Shown here piece after piece: positions 27,269 to 35,910 of a stretch of 51,365 bases of DNA (within the stretch, counting starts at the first letter, position 1; each line of letters begins with the position of its first letter). The stretch is taken from positions 1-51,365 of the forward strand of contig MAAE01000060.1 of assembly GCA_002162675.1 (NCBI GenBank), written 5' to 3'. A model generated the notes under the pieces. The model was not told where the DNA came from. It ran no database searches and saw nothing but the letters and a program-made list of their open reading frames with translations. Origin of the DNA: Colwellia sp. 39_35_sub15_T18. GTDB lineage: Bacteria; Pseudomonadota; Gammaproteobacteria; Enterobacterales; Alteromonadaceae. The translations under genes and the position numbers were made by a program.

Positions 27269-29719
27269 CTACTGAACAACATCACTATCTTGCACTGAAA
27301 TTAAATGACCATCAGAGCTAAAGAAATTAGCCACTTGGCTTTGCATTTCAGAAGTTGCCGCACTTGTCATAACCGCATCAGGTGCTTCATCTCTTGGGCT
27401 TGGAGTTAAAATAGAACTATGATGACCAAATAAGTAACGTACTGCGCCAGACACTGGAGTTTCTGCATCTTGTGTCGTTGCAGAAATGCCCGGTAAACCT
27501 AGTAAAGCAATAGCACCTTCGGTACCACTTAATGGTGAAGTAGAGACTGTATTTGGAATAACCTGATCGCTTAGGTTAGTGCCGCCATCCCCAACCACTT
27601 CAATTAAGTGAGTAGGTGTGTTGGTAGCAACCATCATGGCAGCATAGTTAGCTGGGTCGCCAGCATCAGTTACTGTTTGTGCCGCAAAAGTAAACTGAGC
27701 AAAGGTAGCATTTAATGCTGCTTGTTGATCAGAGTCCAATAAGGCGTAGAAGTCTTGATAATAACCCACTAATTCATCTGATGTTGGCTCTTCTTCACTT
27801 TGATGAACTTGTGCAACATAGCCTTGGAAATCTTCCGATGCTGAATAAGTTAAACTTGACTTAATCACATCACCAAATGCACCTGACTCCATCAACAAGT
27901 TAGCCACCATAGTACCCGGCATAGCTTGAGTATTGGTTTTAACCGCAAATAATGAGTCAATTTGTGGGTCAAGTGAGGTATTGGTTAAACCAATAAAGTT
28001 GATACCTGCGATAGCCCCTAATGAATGCCCTAAAAAGTGCACATTAGTACCATCAACGTTTACCGCATTACCTTCAGCATGGAAACCACCTAAGAAATTC
28101 AGACCTAAACGTAAGCCTAATAAGTCAGAAGTTGATTGGCGTAAGTTATCACGAGTGGTTAATAGACTTGCTAAGTTCATATAATGAGTAGCAGAAACCG
28201 TTGAAGCACTAATGTCATCGACACCATCAGGAACACCATCAGGACCCGTTATATCAAAACCACGACTACCGCCGGGTAATAAACCACCCAAAGCATCGGG
28301 ATCACCATGTAACGGGTGATTAATAGCCACTGTAGCCATACCATACATGGAAAGAATTCCTGTTATCGCTAACATATCTTCTTTCTTCGAGGTAATACCG
28401 TGCTGAAGAATAACCACAGGCCAACCTGTAGCTGGCTCAACTAAATCAGCTGGCAAGCCTAACCCTGCACGAACAACATTAGCAACGGCAACGTCAGGCG
28501 TGGTCATTTGTACGACAATATCCATTTCAGCATTGGTTTTGGGAATTGGGCTATATTGAGTTAAGTTTCGTTCTGAGTCAAAGTCTTCAAAGCCTTCAGC
28601 AGAGCTTAGGTCACGTAAACCTACTTGCATACAAGCTTCATCAGATGCAGACAATGGCCCTTCCGGTAATATACCGCCAGCTTCAACATAACCCGCTAAA
28701 GTAACGCCCGAGTCACATAAACTTTTCCACCAATCATTCGTTGGTGCTAATGGGTTTTCAGCCGTAGGCACACCTAAATAATACGGTAAAGTAATGCTAC
28801 CTTGAAAAAAGTTAGCTGTTGAATATAACTGTTCTAACTCAGCAGGAATTTGCCCCGCGAGAATATCAGCGACAGACAAGCCGGTATCTTGTACACCAAT
28901 AGCAGGAATACCGTTAATTGTAGCATCTATAGCCATGGCTTCTATATTACTTGCCATTAGCGCTTTGGTGGTCGCTAAAACATCAGCCGTCGACTGAGTA
29001 GTCATCGACATGGTGTAAATTAAAGTATCTGGATCGACACCCGCAGCAACAATAGCATTCTCATAACTATTGACAGCGCCTTGTAAACCTAACTGAGCAT
29101 CGGTAGCTAATGGATGAGTCGTAATGTCTTGACGTACTATTTCATACGTTGACGAACCAGCAACGGCTTTGCCATTACTGTCTTTTAAATTATTGGTTAG
29201 TGCTAAAATATAGGCTGTTTTAGCTTTTAGCGGTTTAAGTGGTACTACTGCAACACTATTGCCAGAAGCTTGAGCAACAAAATCAACGCCAAAGGTTAAT
29301 TCACTCGCAACAACACACCCTTCGGTTAAAAGTTTTGCTTCACATTCAAAAACTTTAACAGAGGCAGAGCTAGGAACAGAACTACCATCAAGTGATGTGC
29401 CCGCTGGAAAATCAATAGCAAGTACAAAGGGGTTAGTCGTTGACCAGCCATCAAGAGCGTTAAGGGCAACCGTTGGATCTGAAAAATCTGTGGCATCATC
29501 TACCGGTATATTTAATGTACCGTCTTGTGTTTCTGAAAATAACAAATCATTTGGTACTGATAAAACGCCCTCAGCAGGGTCAAATACAACTCTCGCAGAA
29601 GCGACAATCTGCGTACCATTTTCAATAACGTCGTTTTTTACATCTTCGACGGTTTCACTATCACAGCCACTTAAACCCAGTGCGCTGACAATAGCTAGAC
29701 TAAGAACTAACTTTTTCAT
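27269..29719 (-). CDS. Pla-1/cef-family lipase lipoprotein (VolA-like)
   Basis: The 816-residue protein resembles the Pla-1/cef extracellular lipases of Vibrionales and Alteromonadales, which include the surface lysophospholipase VolA. It has a lipobox (SALGLSGC, Cys19), an N-terminal Ig-like region with VVPLKPLKAKTAYILALTNNLKD, and an alpha/beta-hydrolase domain starting PVVILQHGITSKKEDM. The nucleophile elbow is FLGHSLGAIAG with Ser566, and an HHSS motif near the C-terminus may contribute the catalytic His. It would release fatty acids from phospholipid at the envelope. A FadR-like dyad lies 97 bp upstream. Residue +2 is Asp, which in E. coli would favour inner-membrane retention. Confidence 0.88.
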   Translation of the reverse strand: MKKLVLSLAIVSALGLSGCDSETVEDVKNDVIENGTQIVASARVVFDPAEGVLSVPNDLLFSETQDGTLNIPVDDATDFSDPTVALNALDGWSTTNPFVLAIDFPAGTSLDGSSVPSSASVKVFECEAKLLTEGCVVASELTFGVDFVAQASGNSVAVVPLKPLKAKTAYILALTNNLKDSNGKAVAGSSTYEIVRQDITTHPLATDAQLGLQGAVNSYENAIVAAGVDPDTLIYTMSMTTQSTADVLATTKALMASNIEAMAIDATINGIPAIGVQDTGLSVADILAGQIPAELEQLYSTANFFQGSITLPYYLGVPTAENPLAPTNDWWKSLCDSGVTLAGYVEAGGILPEGPLSASDEACMQVGLRDLSSAEGFEDFDSERNLTQYSPIPKTNAEMDIVVQMTTPDVAVANVVRAGLGLPADLVEPATGWPVVILQHGITSKKEDMLAITGILSMYGMATVAINHPLHGDPDALGGLLPGGSRGFDITGPDGVPDGVDDISASTVSATHYMNLASLLTTRDNLRQSTSDLLGLRLGLNFLGGFHAEGNAVNVDGTNVHFLGHSLGAIAGINFIGLTNTSLDPQIDSLFAVKTNTQAMPGTMVANLLMESGAFGDVIKSSLTYSASEDFQGYVAQVHQSEEEPTSDELVGYYQDFYALLDSDQQAALNATFAQFTFAAQTVTDAGDPANYAAMMVATNTPTHLIEVVGDGGTNLSDQVIPNTVSTSPLSGTEGAIALLGLPGISATTQDAETPVSGAVRYLFGHHSSILTPSPRDEAPDAVMTSAATSEMQSQVANFFSSDGHLISVQDSDVVQ

Positions 29720-30038
29720 TTTATCTCCCCAATGCCTATTTTATTTCTATTATTTTTAATAAGTGTAATGTTATTTTTTACTTTATTTACTGCTAATTTG
29801 AAAAAACATCAAACCAACTAGTTAGACCAGTTAATAAACTTAACGTAAGCGCTAACAATGTGCCAGTTGTTTTTACCATTTACCGGATATTTTTATTTTT
29901 AGTGATGAAATAATCCCAAAATAGTTTCAAAATTAAATTTTTTTCAATTAACAAATCAAAAGCTTAATTTTTCCTCGTTATTAAATAAAAACCAAGTAAA
30001 ATAACCGTTATTGGTTTAAAAATTACTAAGATGAAAAA
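29720..30038. other. Divergent spacer between the lipase gene and yciK
   Basis: This 319-bp very AT-rich stretch contains no gene. It must hold the promoters of both divergent genes, and it contains the FadR-like dyad at 29816-29832. Runs of A and T near 29885-29950 are the only other visible structure. Confidence 0.6.
29816..29832. promoter_or_regulatory. FadR-like operator candidate upstream of the lipase gene
   Basis: AACTAGTTAGACCAGTT agrees with a symmetric AACTGGTCNGACCAGTT pattern at all but two positions. Its right half ACCAG is perfect and its left half is CTAGT, with the three-base spacer expected for a FadR-type site. It lies 97 bp upstream of the lipase start and 207 bp upstream of yciK. 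The identity of the regulator is inference. Confidence 0.42.
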
Positions 30039-30776
30039 ATGTTTGAATACACCTTTAAAGAAAACAGTTTAAAAAATAAAACTATATTAATCACTGGTGC
30101 TGGTGCTGGTATAGGTAAAGAAGCGGCATTAACTTATGCAAAACTTGGTGCTACTGTCATTTTATTAGGAAAAACAGTCAGCAAACTAGAAAGTGTCTAT
30201 GATGAAATTATCGCGTTAAATTTAGCTGAGCCTGCCATTATCCCTCTTGATTTAAAGGGAGCTACCAAGCAAAACTATATTGATATGTCAGCAACGATTG
30301 TTAATCAGTTTGGCAAATTAGATGGCGCCTTGCTTAATGCCTCGGTTTTAGGTGAATTAACCCCTTTCACCCAAATTCATGAGCAAATATTTAATGATGT
30401 GATGAAGGTGAATGTCACTGCCCAATATTTATTAGCACAAGCGCTTATTCCAGCCTTGCAGCTAGCTGAACAGGCGTCGTTAGTGTTTACTTCTTCTGGT
30501 GTCGGTAATAAGGGACGCGCATATTGGGGCGCTTATAGTATTTCTAAATTTGCCACTGAAGGTATGATGCAGGTTATTGCTGATGAGTATGAAAATAGTA
30601 ACTTACGCACTAATGCTATTAACCCAGGAGCCACAAACACCAATATGCGTGCCAGTGCTTACCCGGCAGAAGATAAAGATAATTTAGCAACACCCGCTGA
30701 TATTATGCCACTTTATGTTTATTTGATGTCTGATGATAGCGTAGAAGTGAATGGACAAACGATAAAAGCGCAATAA
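30039..30776 (+). CDS. yciK: YciK-like short-chain dehydrogenase/reductase
   Basis: The 245-residue cytoplasmic oxidoreductase closely follows E. coli YciK, whose physiological substrate is not established. The nucleotide-binding motif is TGAGAGIGKEAALTYAKLGA, and the catalytic residues are in FTSSGVGNKGRAYWGAYSISKFATEGMMQ (Ser, Tyr, Lys). INPGATNTNMRASAYP and TPADIMPLYVYLM are nearly identical to YciK. In E. coli yciK is divergent from sohB; here it keeps that orientation, with the acylase and lipase genes inserted between. It ends four bases before a full palindromic repeat. Confidence 0.9.
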   Translation: MFEYTFKENSLKNKTILITGAGAGIGKEAALTYAKLGATVILLGKTVSKLESVYDEIIALNLAEPAIIPLDLKGATKQNYIDMSATIVNQFGKLDGALLNASVLGELTPFTQIHEQIFNDVMKVNVTAQYLLAQALIPALQLAEQASLVFTSSGVGNKGRAYWGAYSISKFATEGMMQVIADEYENSNLRTNAINPGATNTNMRASAYPAEDKDNLATPADIMPLYVYLMSDDSVEVNGQTIKAQ

Positions 30777-30780
30777 ATTA

Positions 30781-30820
30781 GTAGGCGGGAATTTATTTGC
30801 GCAAATAAATTCCCGCCGAC
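30781..30820. repeat. Complete GTAGGCGGG palindromic repeat between yciK and fadD
   Basis: GTAGGCGGGAATTTATTT and AAATAAATTCCCGCCGAC flank a central GCGC, and the 18-bp arms differ at one position. The palindrome fills the gap between the convergent genes and ends three bases before the fadD stop codon. It is the best-preserved copy of the family in this window, and may act as a bidirectional terminator or mRNA-end stabiliser. Confidence 0.88.
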
Positions 30821-30823
30821 AAG

Positions 30824-32479
30824 TTATCTCAATTCTCTTCTTAAGATTTTACCGACATTGGTTTTAGGTAATTCATCTTTAAAGACCACCAGTTTAGGTA
30901 CTTTGTAGTTGGTTAGGTTTTCACGACAATGTTTAATTAGGCTTTCTTCGTCTAAGTCATCTTGCTTGGCAACAACAAAAACTTTGACCATTTCACCACT
31001 AACATCATGAGGTACACCGATAGCAGCCGCTTCTAGTACCCCTTCATGCATCATCAAAACTTCTTCAATTTCATTAGGGAAAACATTAAAACCTGAAACA
31101 ATAATCATGTCTTTCTTACGATCAACTATTTTGAAGAAACCTTGTTCATCCATACAAGCAATGTCGCCCGTTGCTAACCAGCCATCTTTCAAAATTTCGT
31201 CCGTTGCTTCTTGACGGTTATAATAGCCCTTCATCACCTGAGGACCTTTAACTAGCATTTCACCTGCTTCGCCTATCGGCGCTTCACTACCATCATCAAG
31301 CATAATTTTAATATCTGTTGACGGCGCAGGTAAACCAATAGTTCCGTTATAAGCTTCTTGATTATAAGGACTTAAAGTAACCATGGGTGCACATTCAGTT
31401 AAACCGTAGCCTTCCGCCAACCTGACACCTGTTACTTGTTGCCAACGCTCAGCGACAGGGCGCTGTACCGCCATACCACCACCCAGTGCCATTTTAAGAT
31501 TAGAAAAGTCTATATCTTTAAAGCCTGGGGTGTTTAACAAACCATTAAATAAGGTATTGACGCCCGTAATGGCGGTAAAAGTATATTTATTAAGCTCTTT
31601 AATGAAGCCCGGCATATCACGTGGGTTAGTGATCAGTAAATTAGTGCCACCTAAGGTAATAAATGTTAAGCAGTTCGCCGTTAAAGCAAAGATATGATAA
31701 AGCGGCAAAGCGGTTACGACTAATTCGGCACCATCTTCTAGCATAGGTTTTATTGCCGATTTCGCTTGCTCTAAGTTAGCAACCATATTTCTGTGGGTTA
31801 ACATGGCGCCTTTTGACAAACCAGTAGTGCCGCCAGTATATTGTAGAAAAGCTAAATCTTCACCACACAGCTCAACAGGCGTAAATGTCAATTTCCCTCC
31901 TTTGGCTAAAGCCGTATTAAAACGTACCGCATCAGGTAAATTAAAAGCAGGAACCATTTTTTTGACATACTTAACAACCGCACTGACTATTTTGCCTTTG
32001 ACTAAGCCAAGACGATCGCCAAGCGAGGTCATAACAACATGCTCAACCGGGGTTTTATTGATAATTTTTTCGAGCGTATGCGCGAAATTCTCAATGATCA
32101 AAATCGCTTTAGTATCAGAGTCTTTAAGTTGGTGCTCTAATTCTCGCGCTGTATATAAAGGGTTGACATTAACCACGGTTAAACCAGCAAGCAAAGCACC
32201 AAACAAAGCAACCGGATACTGCAATGTGTTAGGGATCATAATGGCAAACTTATCGCCTTTTTTTAGACCTAACCCTTGCTGTAAATAAGCGGCGAATGCT
32301 GTTGCTTGTTCCGCTAATTCGGCATAAGTAATACTAGCGCCCATATTAATAAATGCTGTTCTATCACTATATTGAACAGTATATTTATTAAACATGGTAA
32401 TTAATGAAGGGTACTTATCTGGGTTTATTTCAAACGGGACGCCAGGCGGGTAACTTTTTTCTAACCAGATTTTTTCCAC
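30824..32479 (-). CDS. fadD: Long-chain fatty acid-CoA ligase
   Basis: FadD activates long-chain fatty acids to acyl-CoA through an acyl-adenylate, coupling import to beta-oxidation. The ATP motif [19 protein letters not shown], the [10 protein letters not shown] segment and the FACS motif ([40 protein letters not shown]) are all present. I choose the GTG at 32479 (551 residues, VEKIWL aligned with the N-terminus of E. coli FadD), since GAGGA lies eight bases upstream. The longer reading from a TTG at 32494 would begin within that ribosome binding site. A FadR-like dyad lies 120 bp upstream, and a lipase gene that could feed it fatty acids is nearby. Confidence 0.94.
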   Translation of the reverse strand: MEKIWLEKSYPPGVPFEINPDKYPSLITMFNKYTVQYSDRTAFINMGASITYAELAEQATAFAAYLQQGLGLKKGDKFAIMIPNTLQYPVALFGALLAGLTVVNVNPLYTARELEHQLKDSDTKAILIIENFAHTLEKIINKTPVEHVVMTSLGDRLGLVKGKIVSAVVKYVKKMVPAFNLPDAVRFNTALAKGGKLTFTPVELCGEDLAFLQYTGGTTGLSKGAMLTHRNMVANLEQAKSAIKPMLEDGAELVVTALPLYHIFALTANCLTFITLGGTNLLITNPRDMPGFIKELNKYTFTAITGVNTLFNGLLNTPGFKDIDFSNLKMALGGGMAVQRPVAERWQQVTGVRLAEGYGLTECAPMVTLSPYNQEAYNGTIGLPAPSTDIKIMLDDGSEAPIGEAGEMLVKGPQVMKGYYNRQEATDEILKDGWLATGDIACMDEQGFFKIVDRKKDMIIVSGFNVFPNEIEEVLMMHEGVLEAAAIGVPHDVSGEMVKVFVVAKQDDLDEESLIKHCRENLTNYKVPKLVVFKDELPKTNVGKILRRELR

Positions 32480-32598
32480 AACACGATTCCTCAATGGTTA
32501 TTTGTCGCTAGCTACAGTGTAGCGTACAAATTATATTTTTTATTTTATGCTTCATATTTATGAAGCTTTTAATTTCTGTCACTGTTTTATCAAATTTT

Positions 32599-32615
32599 AA
32601 CTGATAGTACCAGTT
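32599..32615. promoter_or_regulatory. FadR-like operator candidate upstream of fadD
   Basis: AACTGATAGTACCAGTT shares the AACT...ACCAGTTAA frame with the site before the lipase gene. It differs from the symmetric FadR-type pattern at three of 17 positions and lies 120 bp before the fadD GTG. fadD is a classic FadR-repressed gene in E. coli, which supports the reading, but the regulator itself is not in the window. Confidence 0.45.
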
Positions 32616-32725
32616 AATTTTAAACACTCGTTTGAATTACAACTAACAAATAGAGCTTTAGCTCCAATACTCATTATGTTTCCACATTTATCAGCTAAAT
32701 TGCAATATATCGCCGCTAACATTCA

Positions 32726-33610
32726 TTATTCATATAAAAAATACTTGACCAACTCGGCAGTTTTTTCAGGTTGTTCCATGTGCACGTGGTGCCCGCCTGT
32801 TAGCTCATGACTAGATAATTGCTTAAATAAAGGACCAAAGTGTTTAATACCTGATTTCACCATATCCATACCAGCACTGCCATAAATCAATTGTACTGGA
32901 CATTTTATATCGCGGATAAACTGCTGCGCTTGTTTTAACGTCATTCGGTAAGGTGAGGTATTACGCAAGCGAATATCACTTCGCCAACGAAAACCTTGCT
33001 CCTCTTTTAACAAGCCACGTTCAACCAACACCTGAGCTTGTTCATATTGTAGATCTGAAACAGCAACACGCGCCTTAACCGCCGACTCAAGACTAGGATG
33101 AAATTTTTTCTGCGGGTTGTTAAGTTTTTTAGTGCTATTTTTCAAACGGCTTAGCATGCCATCACGAAGTTGCTGAGTGGTCTGTTCGGCCTTAGCGCTA
33201 ATAAAACCAATGGAATCAATTAAAGTTAATGATTTCACTTTTTCAGGAAAAGCAGCAGCAAAAGCACTCGCCACCATACCCCCCATAGAATGAGCAACAA
33301 TATCAACCTGTTGCCAACCGTTCAGTTCAAACAGCTGGAGTAAATCATAAACCCAATCAATAAAATGATAATGGGCATCTAAATTACGGTGAGTTGAACA
33401 ACCATGCCCAGGCCAATCAATAGCAACAATGTGTTTATCTGTTAGCTTTTGCTGCAAATAAGGCAATACCGGTAAAAAACTCGCGGCATTATCTAGCCAG
33501 CCGTGCAAGCATAAAACGATATTATCTTTTTTTTCCGCTGCACCTGTCGATAATCCCTGTAAAGACATGGCTTCAAGGCTATAGCTAACTTCTTCTATGC
33601 TGTTAAACAA
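32726..33610 (-). CDS. Alpha/beta-hydrolase
   Basis: This 294-residue protein has the alpha/beta-hydrolase fold: oxyanion-region LCLHGWLDNAASF, nucleophile elbow IVAHSMGGMVAS with Ser108, and the C-terminal GGHHVHMEQPEK that supplies the catalytic His. It has no signal peptide, so it should act on a small ester, thioester or similar substrate in the cytoplasm. Its position upstream of fadD on the same strand suggests a link to acyl metabolism. A 230-bp gap with a separate regulatory site shows fadD is probably transcribed independently. The substrate cannot be assigned. Confidence 0.85.
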   Translation of the reverse strand: MFNSIEEVSYSLEAMSLQGLSTGAAEKKDNIVLCLHGWLDNAASFLPVLPYLQQKLTDKHIVAIDWPGHGCSTHRNLDAHYHFIDWVYDLLQLFELNGWQQVDIVAHSMGGMVASAFAAAFPEKVKSLTLIDSIGFISAKAEQTTQQLRDGMLSRLKNSTKKLNNPQKKFHPSLESAVKARVAVSDLQYEQAQVLVERGLLKEEQGFRWRSDIRLRNTSPYRMTLKQAQQFIRDIKCPVQLIYGSAGMDMVKSGIKHFGPLFKQLSSHELTGGHHVHMEQPEKTAELVKYFLYE

Positions 33611-33780
33611 AATACAGTCCTTTCGATATTTATTGAAAAATTGTTACCGTTCACCACCGAGCCACGATGTTCCACGGCAGGTCATTCGAACCAACACCAA
33701 GGCTTTATTATTATCGTGTAGTACGTAGCAGCTTTGTGCTCTCTGTGGTAATGCTTTTTACGCTGAATAAATACAAGCCA

Positions 33781-34467
33781 TTAAGATTTTCGAGCGGTTT
33801 TATAAAGCGAGTATAAAGCCAATAGCGCCAGTGAAAACCAAATAAGTACCCAAACAATTTCAGGGATAAAAGTCATCGACGCCAAAGCGGCACCATCGCC
33901 TAAATGACGACCATCAAGTAAATAAGAGGGGCTAGACAAGCTATTTAATAAAATTAACAAGCCGAACAGTTGCATAAATCGTTGCAAGTAATGAACTTTT
34001 TGCAATTTAATGGTCAGTAAAAATATAATGGCTAATACCGCCAAAATAAACCAAGTGAGTAGGTCCCGTCCCCAAAAAATAATAGAGAAAATCAATAATA
34101 TAAAAACTATTGCTGAAAATATTTGTGCGGCACGTTGATGAGCACTGGCTAATTTATATATTCCCCAACCCCATAATGTTGCGCCAGCATAACCGGCAAA
34201 GCTAATAACAAAAATGCTGCCACCCTGTGTGGTACATAAACCAGCACCGTTAGCAAACAATTGAATACGCAACACACTTCCGCCAGTTAAAATCGCGGCA
34301 ATACCATGGCTAATTTCATGAAAGTAGCTTTCTAGCCAATTAAATGGAATTGAAACAAGCGGCAACTGTTTTATCACAATAGCAGCAATTAATAAGATGA
34401 AAAAATGATACTTTTTCCAAAAACTTGATGATACATGGGCGCTATTATTCTGAGAAAAGAAGGACAT
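33781..34467 (-). CDS. M50-like (site-2 protease-type) integral membrane metallopeptidase
   Basis: The 228-residue protein is almost entirely membrane helices, about six of them. It contains ESYFHEISHG, in which His50, Glu51 and His54 form the HExxH zinc motif inside a hydrophobic segment, as in the M50B family. A second motif, LLDGRHLGDG near residue 185, could supply the third zinc ligand. Whether it cleaves membrane substrates is not known; many M50B proteins are uncharacterised. No anti-sigma factor or other obvious substrate lies nearby. It is separated by about 80 bp from a small uncharacterised gene on the same strand. Confidence 0.78.
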   Translation of the reverse strand: MSFFSQNNSAHVSSSFWKKYHFFILLIAAIVIKQLPLVSIPFNWLESYFHEISHGIAAILTGGSVLRIQLFANGAGLCTTQGGSIFVISFAGYAGATLWGWGIYKLASAHQRAAQIFSAIVFILLIFSIIFWGRDLLTWFILAVLAIIFLLTIKLQKVHYLQRFMQLFGLLILLNSLSSPSYLLDGRHLGDGAALASMTFIPEIVWVLIWFSLALLALYSLYKTARKS

Positions 34468-34548
34468 CGGCGTTCAACTTATGGAAGATATAAAAAGGAA
34501 AGGGTGAATTAATTTTTCTATTGAAAAAACTCGATAAGAATAAATAGC

Positions 34549-34965
34549 TTATGCATATACGTCGACACCAAATAGCTGCTGTACGGATTCTCGTTGTGCG
34601 AGATTACCAACCGCTTGATAACTAGCGACAGCGGTTTCATTTTTTGCTGAGGGCTGATCTTGGCTTGCAGAAGACTCTTTAAAAGAGGAGCTATCTTTAT
34701 TTGGCTGTGCTTGTGTTGAGACAGCAAATTGGTTTTGCTCAACCTGACTCTGCTCAGCTTGGTTTTTCTCAACCTGATTTTGTTCAAAGAGCGCAATAGC
34801 CTGCTCATCAATAACAATATTTGCTTTTGCTTGCTTACTTGATGATTGCTTTTGCTCTATTTCAGCAACAGGCTCAGCCAAACGCTGCGAATTTTTAATC
34901 GCCGTTGTTGGTTTATTATTTACCCCAGCAGGTAAAACAGAACTCAAAGAATTAGAAATATTCAT
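34549..34965 (-). CDS. Low-complexity Q/E-rich protein of unknown function
   Basis: I do not recognise this 138-residue protein. The middle contains an imperfect short tandem repeat (EQNQVEKNQAEQSQVEQNQF), then a serine/lysine-rich stretch. The last 30 residues look more ordered: VASYQAVGNLAQRESVQQLF followed by GVDVYA. Such a conserved-looking tail behind a variable body suggests a small docking motif. There is no signal peptide or membrane segment. It lies between the M50-like gene and tsaB on the same strand. Codon use looks native, so it is likely a real gene. Confidence 0.62.
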   Translation of the reverse strand: MNISNSLSSVLPAGVNNKPTTAIKNSQRLAEPVAEIEQKQSSSKQAKANIVIDEQAIALFEQNQVEKNQAEQSQVEQNQFAVSTQAQPNKDSSSFKESSASQDQPSAKNETAVASYQAVGNLAQRESVQQLFGVDVYA

Positions 34966-35076
34966 AAGGTTAATTTAGCAAACAATTTCTGTTGAGGCAA
35001 TTATTGCTTAGGTAATTATCGCCTAAGTCATTCCTGCTTAAGCCGTTTCTATCTACGCTGTTCCTATTATCGATAA

Positions 35077-35802
35077 TTACCGCCCTGGCAACTTTTTCCA
35101 TGACACCGTATCACGTACGTAAACAGGCTGTGCATCTTCTGCTGCCACACCCTCGCCTCGTTTAAATGCCGCTGAGCCAATAGCTAGCATAGCCTCAGCG
35201 CTAGGAAATAAAATATCAGGGGTACCACTATTATTTTTCAGTGCCGACAATTGCTCGCTATAGGCATCCCAGCCAGTACCAGCACCGTAAACAGGCTTGG
35301 TAATAATATTGCTTAAACGATCGCTAAGTCGCTCTGGCGCTGTGACCGCTTCGCTATGTTGATCAACAAGTTGTTGTGCTTGCATAATGTTATTTTCATC
35401 AAGAATGAAGTAACCGTTATAAACTTCACTCATACGAGCGTCAATAGCAGCTAATACATGCGTTTGTTGATGTTTGATAAAAGCGAGTTGTGCCATTGCT
35501 TGTAAGCTTGAGACACCAACAACAGGTAAATCGGCAGCAAAAGCTAGTCCTTGAGCAACACCAACACCAATACGGACACCAGTAAAGCTACCGGGGCCAC
35601 GACCAAAAATTAAACCATCACATTGTGAGAGTTTAATATCAGCTTCTTTAAGTACAGCATCGACCATAGGCAATAACTGCAAACTATGTGATTGCGGACA
35701 CAAATCATAACGACTATAAACTTTGCTATTAGAAGCAGTATCGGTAATTTGTAATGCGACTGAACAAGCTTCTGTTGAGGCATCAATGGCTAAATAATTC
35801 AC
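35077..35802 (-). CDS. tsaB: tRNA threonylcarbamoyladenosine biosynthesis protein TsaB
   Basis: TsaB is the partner and activator of TsaD in making t6A at position 37 of ANN-decoding tRNAs. The 241-residue ASKHA-fold protein begins MNYLAIDASTEACSVAL and has GLIFGRGPGSFTGVRIGVGVAQGLA, the family's hallmark, with YGAGTGWDAY further on. In E. coli tsaB is followed by yoaA; here yoaA lies 102 bp upstream on the same strand, so the neighbourhood is conserved although the order of transcription is reversed. A palindromic repeat fills the gap. Confidence 0.95.
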   Translation of the reverse strand: MNYLAIDASTEACSVALQITDTASNSKVYSRYDLCPQSHSLQLLPMVDAVLKEADIKLSQCDGLIFGRGPGSFTGVRIGVGVAQGLAFAADLPVVGVSSLQAMAQLAFIKHQQTHVLAAIDARMSEVYNGYFILDENNIMQAQQLVDQHSEAVTAPERLSDRLSNIITKPVYGAGTGWDAYSEQLSALKNNSGTPDILFPSAEAMLAIGSAAFKRGEGVAAEDAQPVYVRDTVSWKKLPGR

Positions 35803-35836
35803 TATATTTTTACCTTAAAAATTATTAATTTGTATT

Positions 35837-35910
35837 TTGTAGGAGCGGCTTTAACAACGAGGTTTACAACCAAGCGCGAATACTTTCGTTCAAAAATAAG
35901 CCGCCTACAA
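35837..35910. repeat. TGTAGGAGCGGC-type inverted repeat overlapping the yoaA stop
   Basis: TTGTAGGAGCGGCTTTA (35837-35853) and TAAGCCGCCTACAA (35897-35910) are inverted copies with one inserted base, separated by about 43 bases that include GCGCGAATACTTTCGTTC. On the minus strand the right arm reads TTGTAGGCGGC, and its TAG is the stop codon of yoaA. A related fragment occurs at about 48776-48800, beside htpG. Confidence 0.78.

Noticed and set aside
31803..32288. 161-codon frame opposite fadD
   Set aside because: It lies wholly antisense to the conserved ATP-binding region of fadD, and its protein has no recognisable features.
33655..33740. tRNA-like GGTTCGAAT word on the minus strand before the hydrolase gene
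   Set aside because: No matching T-stem, acceptor stem or anticodon arm could be built around it; it is more likely repeat debris.
34518..34817. 99-codon minus-strand frame overlapping the Q/E-rich gene in another phase
   Set aside because: It shares its DNA with the better-supported frame at 34549-34965, starts inside it and has a basic, random-looking composition.
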